Assembly (NCBI GenBank): GCA_017455905.1
Contig: JAFTLQ010000005.1
Coordinates: 1 to 58,727, forward strand
DNA: 58,727 nt
Direction of reading: 5' to 3'
Source: Clostridia bacterium
GTDB lineage: Bacteria; Bacillota; Clostridia; Oscillospirales; CAG-272
Made by a program: the position numbers and the translations under genes. Below, one piece after another: positions 8,843 through 17,505 of this stretch (position 1 is the stretch's first letter; each line of letters starts with the position of its first letter). The notes below the pieces were generated by a model. That model worked only from the letters and a program-made list of their open reading frames with translations, did no database searches and was not told the DNA's origin.

Positions 8843-8871
8843 TATTGTTGCCTTGGCAAGAAGTTTTATAC
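8843..8871 (-). promoter_or_regulatory. Candidate sigma-F/sigma-G promoter of the M23 gene
   Basis: On the minus strand GTATA (8867-8871), a 14-bp spacer and GGCAACAATA (8843-8852) match the forespore consensus GYWTA / GGNRANANTW. The match is by eye, and the spacer is about one base shorter than usual. Confidence 0.45.
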
Positions 8872-8901
8872 ACCGCAGGGAATCAATTTGTATGACAAAT
8901 G

Positions 8902-8957
8902 AAAAAAGCACTTGTGTCAACGCACGTCGCTATGCGTCGGCACAAGTGCTTTTTTTT
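8902..8957. terminator. Bidirectional intrinsic terminator
   Basis: A 9-bp stem (8908-8916 with 8941-8949) is flanked by A6 on the left and T8 on the right. It terminates the minus-strand gene 8961-10163 ahead of the M23 gene. Confidence 0.9.
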
Positions 8958-8960
8958 GTT

Positions 8961-10163
8961 TCATGCATCGATGGCGGCGTTCGGCCGCTTTTTCGGTGCC
9001 GTTCTTGCTTGCAGGATGGCAAGAAATTCGTCAAATACCGTGCCGTCAAAGGGCAGGAAGGGATATCCCATCAGGCGAGTAACGCCGCCGAGGATGCCGT
9101 TCAGCGTGATCGACGTCGCGTTGACGTCGCCTTCGTTGCAGTTCTTGCGTGCCACGGGCGCCCCCTGCGAGGTGTGTGACGTGCGGGTAGGGAAGTAGGA
9201 ATAGGAGCCGTCCGCCTTGCGGAAGGGAAGCACCTTTTCCTTCGTCATACGGATCATGTCGAGCGCGTGCGCATCGACCGCCTGCCGTATATACTGTACG
9301 GCATCCGTATGACCTAAGCGGCGCTCGGTGTTTAACAGGCTGTTTAACGAGCAGATAGGATTGTATACCGATACAATGGCATCAGCAGGCGCGGTACAGA
9401 GTGCGGCCTCGATGGCACTTTGTACCGAACGCTTCCATAATGGCGGCGTTCGGTCAGCCGCCGCATACACGGCCGTGACCTTCAATAACCCCGATACGGT
9501 ATAGTAATTGACGCCCTCCTGCCACAGGCCGTTGTCCTTGTTCTGTATGGCATCCAGGTAATCACAGCACACGTCAAGCAGTCCTGCTGCACGGATCTGT
9601 CCGACCTGTGCATTCAGACTGTTCGCCGCCGGGTAGGAGCGATGGGGAATATCCAGCTCCTCAAGGTAACGCACAAACGATGTCCGATCCAACAGATGTG
9701 CAGGAAGCTGTGCGCCGTTGTCCGCCGCTTTATTTGCCAAGCGCTCCACGGCGGTCGGGTAGGGTGGCTTGGCACCGAGCGTCTGCAGAAGACTTACCGA
9801 CCAGGAAAGATCCCGTCCTCTTCGGGACGTTGTAATATCCTTGCCCCACTGCGGGTGATAAAAGTAGCCGTCCTCATCCTGCAAGGAGCAAACGAAGCGC
9901 AAAAGCTTGTCGCAAACATCCGCCGGAAGTGCCTCACGTAGCGTACGCCCTTCGAGCATACCGAGGTTTTCCACGATACGCAAAAGCTGCACCGTGCTTT
10001 CGATATCCGGCAAAAAGCCCTCGTAGTCCCGTGCGCTGTTGGAGTAATAAAACCCGCCGATCGCAGGATCCCACAGCCCGGCATACCAGCGAACGGTATC
10101 TATCGAATACAGCGCCGACAGTTCATCAAGCGCCGCTTGTATCTGTTCTTTCACGTCTGACAT
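8961..10163 (-). CDS. Unrecognised 400-residue protein, possibly an alpha/alpha-toroid
   Basis: I do not recognise this protein. It has no signal peptide or membrane helix, so it is probably cytoplasmic. It is helix-rich, with recurrent aromatic/glycine loops such as GGFYYSNSARDYEG, DGYFYHPQWG and GLWQEGVNYY. That pattern recalls (alpha/alpha)6 toroid proteins: terpene-cyclase-like, prenyltransferase-like or sugar-processing enzymes. The N-terminal WYAGLWDPAIGGFYY reads like a substrate-facing segment of such a fold. It has its own 17-bp-spaced promoter and terminator, so it is a single-gene unit. An enzymatic role is a guess. Confidence 0.85.
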   Translation of the reverse strand: MSDVKEQIQAALDELSALYSIDTVRWYAGLWDPAIGGFYYSNSARDYEGFLPDIESTVQLLRIVENLGMLEGRTLREALPADVCDKLLRFVCSLQDEDGYFYHPQWGKDITTSRRGRDLSWSVSLLQTLGAKPPYPTAVERLANKAADNGAQLPAHLLDRTSFVRYLEELDIPHRSYPAANSLNAQVGQIRAAGLLDVCCDYLDAIQNKDNGLWQEGVNYYTVSGLLKVTAVYAAADRTPPLWKRSVQSAIEAALCTAPADAIVSVYNPICSLNSLLNTERRLGHTDAVQYIRQAVDAHALDMIRMTKEKVLPFRKADGSYSYFPTRTSHTSQGAPVARKNCNEGDVNATSITLNGILGGVTRLMGYPFLPFDGTVFDEFLAILQARTAPKKRPNAAIDA

Positions 10164-10186
10164 CCTTCGCCTCTTTCGTTTTCTTC

Positions 10187-10215
10187 ATTATAACAGGCAA
10201 AAACGCAAAATGCAA
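10187..10215 (-). promoter_or_regulatory. Sigma-A promoter of the 400-residue unknown
   Basis: Minus-strand TTGCAT (10210-10215), 17-bp spacer, TATAAT (10187-10192). Confidence 0.75.
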
Positions 10216-10302
10216 GGAAAATCTTTTGTAAAAATATATAAGCGCTAAAAAGCCTTCTTAGAGATTTTTCGTCGTTCTATGCTCGTTATATAATAAAGAA
10301 CA

Positions 10303-10337
10303 CCGCCCGTTATCCGATCGGATAAGATAACGGGCGG
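10303..10337 (-). terminator. Terminator after the ispH::S1 gene
   Basis: A 12-bp perfect stem (10303-10314 with 10326-10337). The minus-strand tail TGTTCTTTATT is moderately T-rich. It closes the gltX-to-ispH::S1 operon. Confidence 0.75.
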
Positions 10338-10367
10338 TTCGTTTAACTATTATACACAGGGAAGAGA

Positions 10368-12449
10368 TCAGTCGATGGAGCCGACGATGTAGGGAGCCAT
10401 ATCGGCGCGCTCTTCCTCAAGGCGCTTTCTCTCAGCCTCGCGCTCGGCGTCTCTTGCGGCGCGCTCAGCGGCACGGGCTTCGGCAGCAGCGGCTCTTTCG
10501 GCCTCGGCTGCGGCACGCTCAGCCTCTTCGGTGAGGGCACGGATGGAGAGAGCGAGACGGCGGTTTTCGTCGTCGATCTCAACGATCTTTACGTCCACGA
10601 CCTGTCCGACGGAGAGAACCTCGGAGGGGGAGTTGATACGCTGGGTGGAGATACGGGAGATGTGGATCAGACCGTCAACATCCTCATAGACCTCGGCAAA
10701 GGCACCGAAGGGCATGATGGAAACGATCTTGGCGGGAACGATGTCACCGACCGAGAACTTCTGGGTGAACTGATACCAGGTGTCCATCTCCTGCGTCTTG
10801 TAGCCAAGGGAGATACGGCGCTTTTCGGGATCCAGCTCCTTGATGAATACCTCAACCTCTTGGCCGACGGAAACGACCTGGGAGGGATGCTTAATGCGCT
10901 TCCAGGACAGCTCGCTGTTGTGGATCATACCGTCGATACCGCCGATGTCTACGAAGGCACCGTAGGGGGTAAGGTTCTTGACTGTGCCGCGGAAGTGCTG
11001 ATCAACGGCGAGCGTTGCCCAGATGGCATCCTCACGTGCACGCTTTTCCTCGTTGAGAACGATCTTGATCGAGCCGATGGCCTTTCTCTTGGACTCATCG
11101 AATTCGATGATCTTGATCTTCTGCGTGGTGCCGGCAAGAACAGAGAGATCGCCGTCCTTTGCGATACCCGTCTGCGATGCGGGAACAAACACGCGGTTGC
11201 CGCTGACGTTCATGGTCACGCCACCCTTGACAACGGCCGTAACCGTTCCCTCAAGCACGTCACCGTTTTCCTTAGCGGTCTTGAAGACGAGCCAGCTGCG
11301 GTCAGCATCCACTCTCTTCTTAGAGAGCGTAGCGACGCCCTTGCCGTCCTCGACGCGGATAACGAATGCCGTTACCTCGTCACCAACCTTGAACATAGCA
11401 GGCAGGCTGGCGGTGTTATCGTCGGTGATCTGTTCTTTGGTGATCACGCCGGTAAACTTAGCACCAAGATCAAGATAGATCTCGGATGCGTTGACGGCAT
11501 AAACGGTACCGGTAACTGTTTCTCCTGTATGTAAAGTTGTGAGCGATTCTTCGAGCATCGATCCAAAATTTTCATTTGTTTCCATTGCTTTTATAACCTC
11601 CGTTATTATATCGTCGGGTGTGGACGCACCCGCCGTGATTCCTGTGATACCGTTACGGCCGACGGCTTGGGGAAGATCCTTTGCCGATTCGATGAGATAC
11701 GTGGCTTTGCACAAGTGGCGGCATACATCGTACAGCTTCCGAGTGTTGGAGCTGCTTTTTCCGCCGATGACGAGCATCTCGTCACACGAACGCGCAAGCT
11801 GCGCCGCCTCGGTCTGTCTTTTTTCCGTAACATTACATATTGTATCAAAAAATTTCGCGTTTGTATATAGGTTTTCAAAAAATTTTTTAATTTTTTTGAA
11901 TTCTACTAAATTTTGCGTCGTTTGCGCGCAAAAAATAGCAGTTTTGTCCCCAATATCCACCGTTTGTATCTCTTCATACGCAGAAAACGCGTACGTCTGC
12001 CCCCGTGCGAAGCTCAACGTTCCGACAGCCTCCGGGTGGTTGGGATCGGAAAAGAGAAAGAAAACGGTATCGTCGTTTGTATGGGCCTTGGCGATGTCAT
12101 GCACCTTGAGCACCGACGGACAGGTCATGTCGACGTAGCGAAGATTACCATGTGCAGCCGCCAGCTCGTCAAGTGCCAAATAGACCTCTTTTGTCACGCC
12201 GTGCGTGCGCAGAACGACGGTGTGCTGTATTTCGGGGAAGCGCGTCACCTGCTCGACAAGCTCCGCGAGCGTGACGCACCGAACGCCAAGGGAGGCCAGC
12301 TCCTCCGTATACAGACGGTTGTGAATGAGCTCACCGAGCGTATACAGCTGTTCGTTATCCGCACGCTCTCGAAGAAGTCGACGGATCTCGTTGTCAGCCC
12401 GACGCACACCCGGGCAAAAGCCGGCGTTCTCCGCTACCTTAATGCTCAT
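10368..12449 (-). CDS. ispH: Fusion: HMBPP reductase (IspH) / ribosomal protein S1-type RNA-binding protein
   Basis: The 693-residue protein joins two functions. Residues 1 to about 285 are IspH/LytB, the last step of the non-mevalonate isoprenoid pathway, with three cluster Cys visible in GFCPGV, MTCPSV and TICNVT. Four S1 repeats follow; the last two are typical (YGAFVDIGGIDGMIHNSEL and FGAFAEVYEDVDGLIHIS). A charged Ala/Glu/Arg coiled-coil tail ends the protein. This fusion is known in Clostridia. The ATG at 12449 overlaps the end of the upstream gene by 11 nt; the upstream in-frame extension lies inside that gene and is not real. Confidence 0.95.
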   Translation of the reverse strand: MSIKVAENAGFCPGVRRADNEIRRLLRERADNEQLYTLGELIHNRLYTEELASLGVRCVTLAELVEQVTRFPEIQHTVVLRTHGVTKEVYLALDELAAAHGNLRYVDMTCPSVLKVHDIAKAHTNDDTVFFLFSDPNHPEAVGTLSFARGQTYAFSAYEEIQTVDIGDKTAIFCAQTTQNLVEFKKIKKFFENLYTNAKFFDTICNVTEKRQTEAAQLARSCDEMLVIGGKSSSNTRKLYDVCRHLCKATYLIESAKDLPQAVGRNGITGITAGASTPDDIITEVIKAMETNENFGSMLEESLTTLHTGETVTGTVYAVNASEIYLDLGAKFTGVITKEQITDDNTASLPAMFKVGDEVTAFVIRVEDGKGVATLSKKRVDADRSWLVFKTAKENGDVLEGTVTAVVKGGVTMNVSGNRVFVPASQTGIAKDGDLSVLAGTTQKIKIIEFDESKRKAIGSIKIVLNEEKRAREDAIWATLAVDQHFRGTVKNLTPYGAFVDIGGIDGMIHNSELSWKRIKHPSQVVSVGQEVEVFIKELDPEKRRISLGYKTQEMDTWYQFTQKFSVGDIVPAKIVSIMPFGAFAEVYEDVDGLIHISRISTQRINSPSEVLSVGQVVDVKIVEIDDENRRLALSIRALTEEAERAAAEAERAAAAEARAAERAARDAEREAERKRLEEERADMAPYIVGSID

Positions 12450-13749
12450 GCTCGTCGGGGGAGGGGAGTGCGGTGGGTGCAAAGCCGCCAAGGGAAAGAA
12501 CGTGCCCGAAGATACGGTTGCTGGCTTCGCGGTATTCGGCCGTCGATCCGTGCTCGTAACCAAGCTCCTCCATGGGAATGGGCTTGCCGATGATGATGTC
12601 TACGTGACGAAACGGTGCATAGGCATTCTTTTTTAACTTAATGCACACAGGGAGAACGGGACAGGAGGCATGATAGGCAATCAGACCGGCGCCGTTTTGC
12701 AGCTTGGTTTCGGCGGGGTTGACCTTCGGGTAACGATGGCCCTGCGGAAAGATCGCTACGGCCTCGCCGGCACGGACGAGATCGACCGAGCGGCGGATAG
12801 CGTCGACGTTCGAGCCCTTTCGATCAACGCGGATCGCACCGAGCGCACGGATCAGCCGACCGAGGATCGGAATGGAGAAGAGCTCTTTTTTGGCAATAAA
12901 GCGAAGCTGACGCGGGAAGGTGGCGGCGATGAGGAACATATCCGCTGCGCCAATGTGGTTGGAGCAAATAAGCATACCGCCGTTCTTTGGGATATTTTCC
13001 TTACCTGTGACGTGCACGCGGCCGAAGAAACGGACCAGCGGGCCGAGAGTACCGCGAAAAAACATATAGAGGCGACGCGATTTTTTCGTATCCTGTGCGA
13101 GCTGCAGATACAGCTCAATCTTTTTAGCCGTTTCCTCAAGCGTCATAGAGGAATTATCCAGCACGATCGCGTCGTCAGCCGGCACGCAGGGGGCCACGTC
13201 GCGTGTCGAATCGTTTTTATCTCGCTCCTGCATTTCGGAGAGCACCGACTCGTATGTCGTTTCAACGCCCTTTTCGCACAGCTCCTTGTAGCGGCGTATG
13301 GCACGTGCCTCGGGAGATGCCACGAGAAAGATCTTGAGGTCGGCATCCGGGAGGATGACTGTACCGATATCGCGCCCGTCCATAATGACGCTGTTCTTTT
13401 TTGCGATCTTACGTTGGGTGTCCAGCAAAAAGGCGCGCACCTCGGGAATGGCGCTGACGGCCGATGCCGCCATGGAGATCTCCGGTGTACGGATACGGTC
13501 GCCGACGTCAACGCCGTTGAGAAGCAGGATCTGCCGATCCGTAAATTTCAGCTTAAGATCAATGTTCTTCAGCTGATCGATGACCGCCGCACGGTCGGTC
13601 GGGGAAATGCCTTTTTCAAGGATAAAAAGACCGATGGAGCGATACAGTGCGCCTGTATCTACGTAGATGATCGAAAGGTCACGCGCAATGAGCTTGGCAA
13701 CGCTGGATTTTCCGGCGCCGCCCGGCCCGTCAATGGCAATACGAATCAT
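12439..13749 (-). CDS. cmk: Fusion: (d)CMP kinase / 1-acylglycerol-3-phosphate acyltransferase
   Basis: The 436-residue protein carries two enzymes. Residues 1 to about 220 are cytidylate kinase: P-loop IDGPGGAGKSSVAK, then DTGALYR and DGRDIGTVILPDAD. From about 230 it is a PlsC acyltransferase with the catalytic HX4D as NHIGAAD and the acceptor motif FPQGHR in place of the common FPEGTR. It therefore makes CDP/dCDP for nucleic acids and lipids and also phosphatidic acid for membrane lipids. Both halves keep their motifs, so both are probably active. It lies in the gltX operon, and its end overlaps the ispH::S1 start. Confidence 0.95.
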   Translation of the reverse strand: MIRIAIDGPGGAGKSSVAKLIARDLSIIYVDTGALYRSIGLFILEKGISPTDRAAVIDQLKNIDLKLKFTDRQILLLNGVDVGDRIRTPEISMAASAVSAIPEVRAFLLDTQRKIAKKNSVIMDGRDIGTVILPDADLKIFLVASPEARAIRRYKELCEKGVETTYESVLSEMQERDKNDSTRDVAPCVPADDAIVLDNSSMTLEETAKKIELYLQLAQDTKKSRRLYMFFRGTLGPLVRFFGRVHVTGKENIPKNGGMLICSNHIGAADMFLIAATFPRQLRFIAKKELFSIPILGRLIRALGAIRVDRKGSNVDAIRRSVDLVRAGEAVAIFPQGHRYPKVNPAETKLQNGAGLIAYHASCPVLPVCIKLKKNAYAPFRHVDIIIGKPIPMEELGYEHGSTAEYREASNRIFGHVLSLGGFAPTALPSPDEHEH

Positions 13750-13778
13750 ACCTTTTTCTCTTTTCTTGTTTTCAATAT

Positions 13779-15011
13779 TTATTCTGCCGCACTTTTTCCT
13801 GCCAAATATCCTGTTGAGAAGGCGATCTGCAGGTTGTATCCGCCGGTATATGCGTCGACGTCCAGCAGCTCGCCGGCGAAGTACAGACCGTGGACGAGCT
13901 TAGACTCCATCGTCTTTGGCGTGACCTCGCGCACGTCGATGCCGCCGGAGGTAACGATCGCCTCCTCGATCGGACGGAAGCCCGACAGAGGAATATCAAA
14001 GGAGCGAAGCACCTTCAGCATGCGCTGCCGCTCCTCCTTGGTGATGCTGTTGACCTTTTTACGCGGATCGACGTTGGCTTGTATAAGAAAGGGCTCGTGC
14101 ATTTTTTGCGGCAGGAGCGCATCCAGCGAATTGATAAGATCCTTGTTCAAGCACGAGGAGAAATCGGACAGCAGCCGCTTTTCCAGCGTTGCGTCGTCCA
14201 GCGCCGGTTTGAGGTCGATCGAGACGGTGAGCGTCGACAGATCCGTGTCGCCAAGATGCGCGGACGCCGATAAAATAACGGGACCCGTCAGGCCAAAATG
14301 AGTAAACATCATCTCGCCGAAATCCTCAAAAAGCGTCCGATGCGCTTCGTCATATACGCGTACACGCACGTTCTTGAGAGACAGTCCTTGCATCATCTCG
14401 CAAAGAGGTGACGGACTTTCCAAGGGGACGAGAGACGGACGAATGGAGGTCACGGTGTGACCGAGCTTGCGCGCGATGCGGTAGCCCGAGCCGTCCGAGC
14501 CTGTCAGAGGATAGGAGCGGCCGCCCGTTGCAAGGATGACGGCATCATATGTACGCTCGGTGTCCGATACGACCGTAAGCGTACCGTCCGTCTGTGGGCG
14601 AATGGCCTTGACGTGCTCAAAAACACGATCAGCCCCTTCGCAATAGGTGCGCATGGCAGCCGTGATATCGGCAGCCTTGTCGCTTTCGGGAAAGACGCGG
14701 CGGCCGCGCTCTGTCTTGAGCGGTACGCCGAGGGCGGTAAAATGCCCGATCGTATCCTCGGGAGAGAAGGCGTTGAGTGCCGCGTACAAAAACCGCGGGT
14801 TACGCGGTACGTTTTCAAGAAATTCCTCGATCGTGCACCGATTGGTGACGTTACAGCGTCCCTTACCGGTGATCGAGAGCTTTTTTCCAAGCCGTCCGGT
14901 GTGATCGTACAGTGTTACAGCCGCCCCGTACAGGCACGCCGTTCCGGCAGCCATCATTCCGGCAGGGCCGCCGCCGATGACGGCAATTTGCTTTTGCGTC
15001 AGGTCCGTCAT
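13779..15011 (-). CDS. NAD(P)/FAD-dependent oxidoreductase, BaiN/RdsA (HI0933) family
   Basis: The 410-residue flavoprotein begins with an FAD-binding Rossmann motif (IAVIGGGPAGMMAAGTA) followed by GRLGKKLSITGKGRCNVTN, the signature stretch of the HI0933/YhiN/BaiN family. The C-terminal segment, from GGIDVREVTPKTMESKLVHGLYFAGELLDV onwards in pieces, carries the conserved GLYFAGE. Some relatives reduce bile-acid or other unsaturated substrates, but most have unknown substrates, so no reaction is assigned here. The start overlaps the upstream regulator's stop (ATGA), so the two are coupled. Confidence 0.88.
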   Translation of the reverse strand: MTDLTQKQIAVIGGGPAGMMAAGTACLYGAAVTLYDHTGRLGKKLSITGKGRCNVTNRCTIEEFLENVPRNPRFLYAALNAFSPEDTIGHFTALGVPLKTERGRRVFPESDKAADITAAMRTYCEGADRVFEHVKAIRPQTDGTLTVVSDTERTYDAVILATGGRSYPLTGSDGSGYRIARKLGHTVTSIRPSLVPLESPSPLCEMMQGLSLKNVRVRVYDEAHRTLFEDFGEMMFTHFGLTGPVILSASAHLGDTDLSTLTVSIDLKPALDDATLEKRLLSDFSSCLNKDLINSLDALLPQKMHEPFLIQANVDPRKKVNSITKEERQRMLKVLRSFDIPLSGFRPIEEAIVTSGGIDVREVTPKTMESKLVHGLYFAGELLDVDAYTGGYNLQIAFSTGYLAGKSAAE

Positions 15012-15865
15012 CGTTTTGCGTAAATATCATAATCGCTCCAGATCTTCTCCAGCTTATTGAAGCGATCCTCGATATCTCTTTGTCGACGGTTGGCTATGCC
15101 GGCGACCAAGGCGTTGACGATGCTCAGCGGCGCGACGAGCGAGTCGGCAAAGGAGGCCATGTCTGAGCGAGCCGTCAGAAGGCAGGTGGCATACTCGGCC
15201 AGGGGCGAGGTGGAGGAGTCGGTAATGACGACGGTGTTGGCACACTGCTGCTTAGCAAAGCGCGCCGCCTGAATGATCTTGGTCGAATAGCGGGGGAAGG
15301 AAAACGCGATGACGCAGTCGTCCTCCGAAACGTCAAAGAGCTGCTCAAACACCTCGCCTGCCGAGGTCGGCTGAATGAGCTTGACGTTGTCCATCACGAG
15401 CGAAAGATTGTGGTGAAGGAAGAAGGCGAGGGCGGATGCCGAGCGCGCACCGAGAATATAGACCGTACGCGCCTTCAGAATGGATTCAAGCGCCAGCTGA
15501 AAGCCCTCGCGGTCGATCGTTTCCATGGTATAGCGGATATTGGCGATGTCGGCCTCCATGACGTTTTCCAGCACGTCGGCGCGGCCGATGCGCTGCTTCA
15601 TCATTTCAATGCGCTGATTGGGCGTCAGACGGTTGCGTACCAGCTCCTCAACGGCGCGCTGAAACTCCGAATAGCCGTCGTAGCCAAGCTCGATGGCAAA
15701 GCGGACGACGGTGGATTCGGACACGCCGACGTGGGTGCCGAGGCGGGCAGCCGTCATATAAGCGACCTTATCGTAGCTTGTCAGAACGGCGGAGGCGATC
15801 TTTTTCTGTCCCTTTGACAGCTGGGGATATACGTTACGTATACGCTGTGAAATGTCGTGAGCCAT
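15008..15865 (-). CDS. MurR/RpiR family transcriptional regulator
   Basis: The 285-residue protein has an N-terminal HTH_6 domain (about 1-75, with TAARLGTHVGVSESTVVRFA) and a C-terminal SIS sugar-phosphate-binding domain (about 125-260, including VYILGARSASALA and CVIAFSFPRYSTKIIQAARFA). Members sense phosphorylated sugars and control sugar or amino-sugar genes. The target cannot be deduced, because neighbours are housekeeping genes rather than a sugar pathway. It lies between gltX and the BaiN-like gene in one transcription unit. Confidence 0.92.
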   Translation of the reverse strand: MAHDISQRIRNVYPQLSKGQKKIASAVLTSYDKVAYMTAARLGTHVGVSESTVVRFAIELGYDGYSEFQRAVEELVRNRLTPNQRIEMMKQRIGRADVLENVMEADIANIRYTMETIDREGFQLALESILKARTVYILGARSASALAFFLHHNLSLVMDNVKLIQPTSAGEVFEQLFDVSEDDCVIAFSFPRYSTKIIQAARFAKQQCANTVVITDSSTSPLAEYATCLLTARSDMASFADSLVAPLSIVNALVAGIANRRQRDIEDRFNKLEKIWSDYDIYAKR

Positions 15866-15900
15866 AGATAGGCAGGCCCCTTTCCGTTTTAATGCACGTA

Positions 15901-17343
15901 TTACAGAAGCGAGAGAGCGTGATCGATGCGGGCAAGCGTTTGCTCACGGCCAATGACCTCCATGATCTCCGTGGCACCGCCGGGCGTGGCCGAAAGGCCG
16001 GATACAGCAATACGCAGGCACCACATGATGGCACCCAGCTTCATGCCGAGTGCCTCCCCAAGGGGCGAGAGTGCAGCGAACAGCGTGTCGTTGTCAAACG
16101 CCGTAAGCTCCGATAGGATGGGACGCGCCTGCGTCAGAACGGTGCGAACGGTATCGTATTCGGTGATCTTATTCTTCTTGTTTAAGAACAGCTCCTTGTC
16201 GTACGCGGGAAGCTCGCGGAAGAAGGCCGCGCGATCGTCCAGCTCCGAGAGCTTGGCGATACGGGTCTTGAGCAGGGCAAGCATCTTATCCTTATTCAGC
16301 GTTTCGGGGTACGCTTCCTTCATGAAGGTATCGGCGTACGCAAGGAAGCGCTCGTCGCTGAGGGCGTGAATATACTCGCCGTTGAACCAAAGAAGCTTGT
16401 CGTAGTCAAAGACGGCAGGGGACTTGGAAACGCCGTCAATGGTGAAGACCTCCTTGAGCTCGTCGAGCGTAAAGAACTCCCGCGTGGAATCCTTCGGGCA
16501 CCAGCCGAGCAGGGCAATGTAGTTGAGGATCGCCTCGGGAAGATAGCCGTCCGACAGCAGATCCTGGAAGGATACAGCGCCGTGGCGCTTGGACAGCTTG
16601 GATACCGTTCCGTCCTCGTTCTTGCCCATCATAAGAGGCAGGTGGACGTAGGTCGGACGCTCCCAGCCGAACGCATCGTATAAAAGCACGTACTTGGGTG
16701 TGCTCGTCAGATACTCCGAGCCGCGAACGACGTGCGTGACGCCCATGAGATAGTCGTCAATGACGTGACAGAAGTTGTAGGTGGGATAGCCGTCTGCCTT
16801 GATAAGGATCTGATCCTGCAGCTCCTCGTTGTTCATCGAGATCTCTCCGAACACCGAGTCGGTATAGGTCGTCACACCGGTCAGGGGCGCCTTCTGTCGG
16901 ATGACGAAGGGAAGACCGGCGTCAAGATTTTTCTGTACCTGCCCGGGGCTGAGGTTGCGGCAATGACGGTCGTAACCGCCGACGGCGTCCTCCTCGTGCA
17001 GCTTTTCGAGGCGCTCCTTGGAGCAGAAGCAGTAGTAGGCGGCACCAAGGTCGACCAGACGCTTGGCGTATTCCATATAGATGGCCTTGCGCTCGCTCTG
17101 CACGTACGGACCGTGCTCGCCTCCGACGTCGGGTCCTTCATCGTAACGAAGCCCCGTGATGCGAAGGGTATCCTTGATGATATCCGTGGCACCCTCGACG
17201 AAGCGCTCGCGGTCGGTATCCTCGATACGCAGAATAAAGGTGCCGTTATCGTGCTTGGCAACGAGATAGGCGTACAAAGCCGTGCGCAGGTTGCCGATGT
17301 GCATATAGCCCGTAGGGCTCGGCGCAAATCTTGTAACTGTCAT
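15901..17343 (-). CDS. gltX: Glutamate--tRNA ligase
   Basis: The 480-residue class I synthetase has the HIGH-type motif in PTGYMHIGNLR near the start and the KMSKS-type motif as VSKLSKRHG at about 245. The anticodon-binding helical domain fills the C-terminus. A separate GlnRS is encoded at 47935-49590, so this enzyme need not misacylate tRNA-Gln. It is the first gene of the operon running through rpiR-type, BaiN-like, cmk::plsC and ispH::S1. It has its own strong promoter, which is divergent from the histidine kinase. RBS is CAGGAGA. Confidence 0.97.
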   Translation of the reverse strand: MTVTRFAPSPTGYMHIGNLRTALYAYLVAKHDNGTFILRIEDTDRERFVEGATDIIKDTLRITGLRYDEGPDVGGEHGPYVQSERKAIYMEYAKRLVDLGAAYYCFCSKERLEKLHEEDAVGGYDRHCRNLSPGQVQKNLDAGLPFVIRQKAPLTGVTTYTDSVFGEISMNNEELQDQILIKADGYPTYNFCHVIDDYLMGVTHVVRGSEYLTSTPKYVLLYDAFGWERPTYVHLPLMMGKNEDGTVSKLSKRHGAVSFQDLLSDGYLPEAILNYIALLGWCPKDSTREFFTLDELKEVFTIDGVSKSPAVFDYDKLLWFNGEYIHALSDERFLAYADTFMKEAYPETLNKDKMLALLKTRIAKLSELDDRAAFFRELPAYDKELFLNKKNKITEYDTVRTVLTQARPILSELTAFDNDTLFAALSPLGEALGMKLGAIMWCLRIAVSGLSATPGGATEIMEVIGREQTLARIDHALSLL

Positions 17344-17397
17344 AAGAATCTCCTGTTGTAGTGCGCTGTGCGGCGCATATATACTTCAAACGCATCT

Positions 17398-17426
17398 ATT
17401 TTATCATATATTTTTTTGTTAGTCAA
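17398..17426 (-). promoter_or_regulatory. Sigma-A promoter of the gltX operon
   Basis: Minus-strand TTGACT (17421-17426), 17-bp spacer, TAAAAT (17398-17403). Confidence 0.8.
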
Positions 17427-17445
17427 TCAAATTTACAAAAAATAT

Positions 17446-17474
17446 TTGACTTCCCGCCGGAAAAAAGGTATAAT
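17446..17474 (+). promoter_or_regulatory. Sigma-A promoter of the histidine kinase
   Basis: TTGACT (17446-17451), 17-bp spacer, TATAAT (17469-17474). Its -35 is 19 bp from that of the divergent gltX promoter. The -10 box covers an in-frame ATG at 17473, which therefore cannot be the start codon. Confidence 0.8.
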
Positions 17475-17505
17475 GAAAGAAAAACGTAAAAACGGGTTGA
17501 ATTCT

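Noticed and set aside
12670..14301. 543-codon plus-strand frame opposite cmk::plsC and the BaiN-like gene
   Set aside because: It crosses the boundary of two real minus-strand genes and shows no domain.
17368..17505. Longer histidine kinase start (46 extra residues)
   Set aside because: It would begin upstream of the promoter -35 box; the ATG at 17473 lies in the -10 box.
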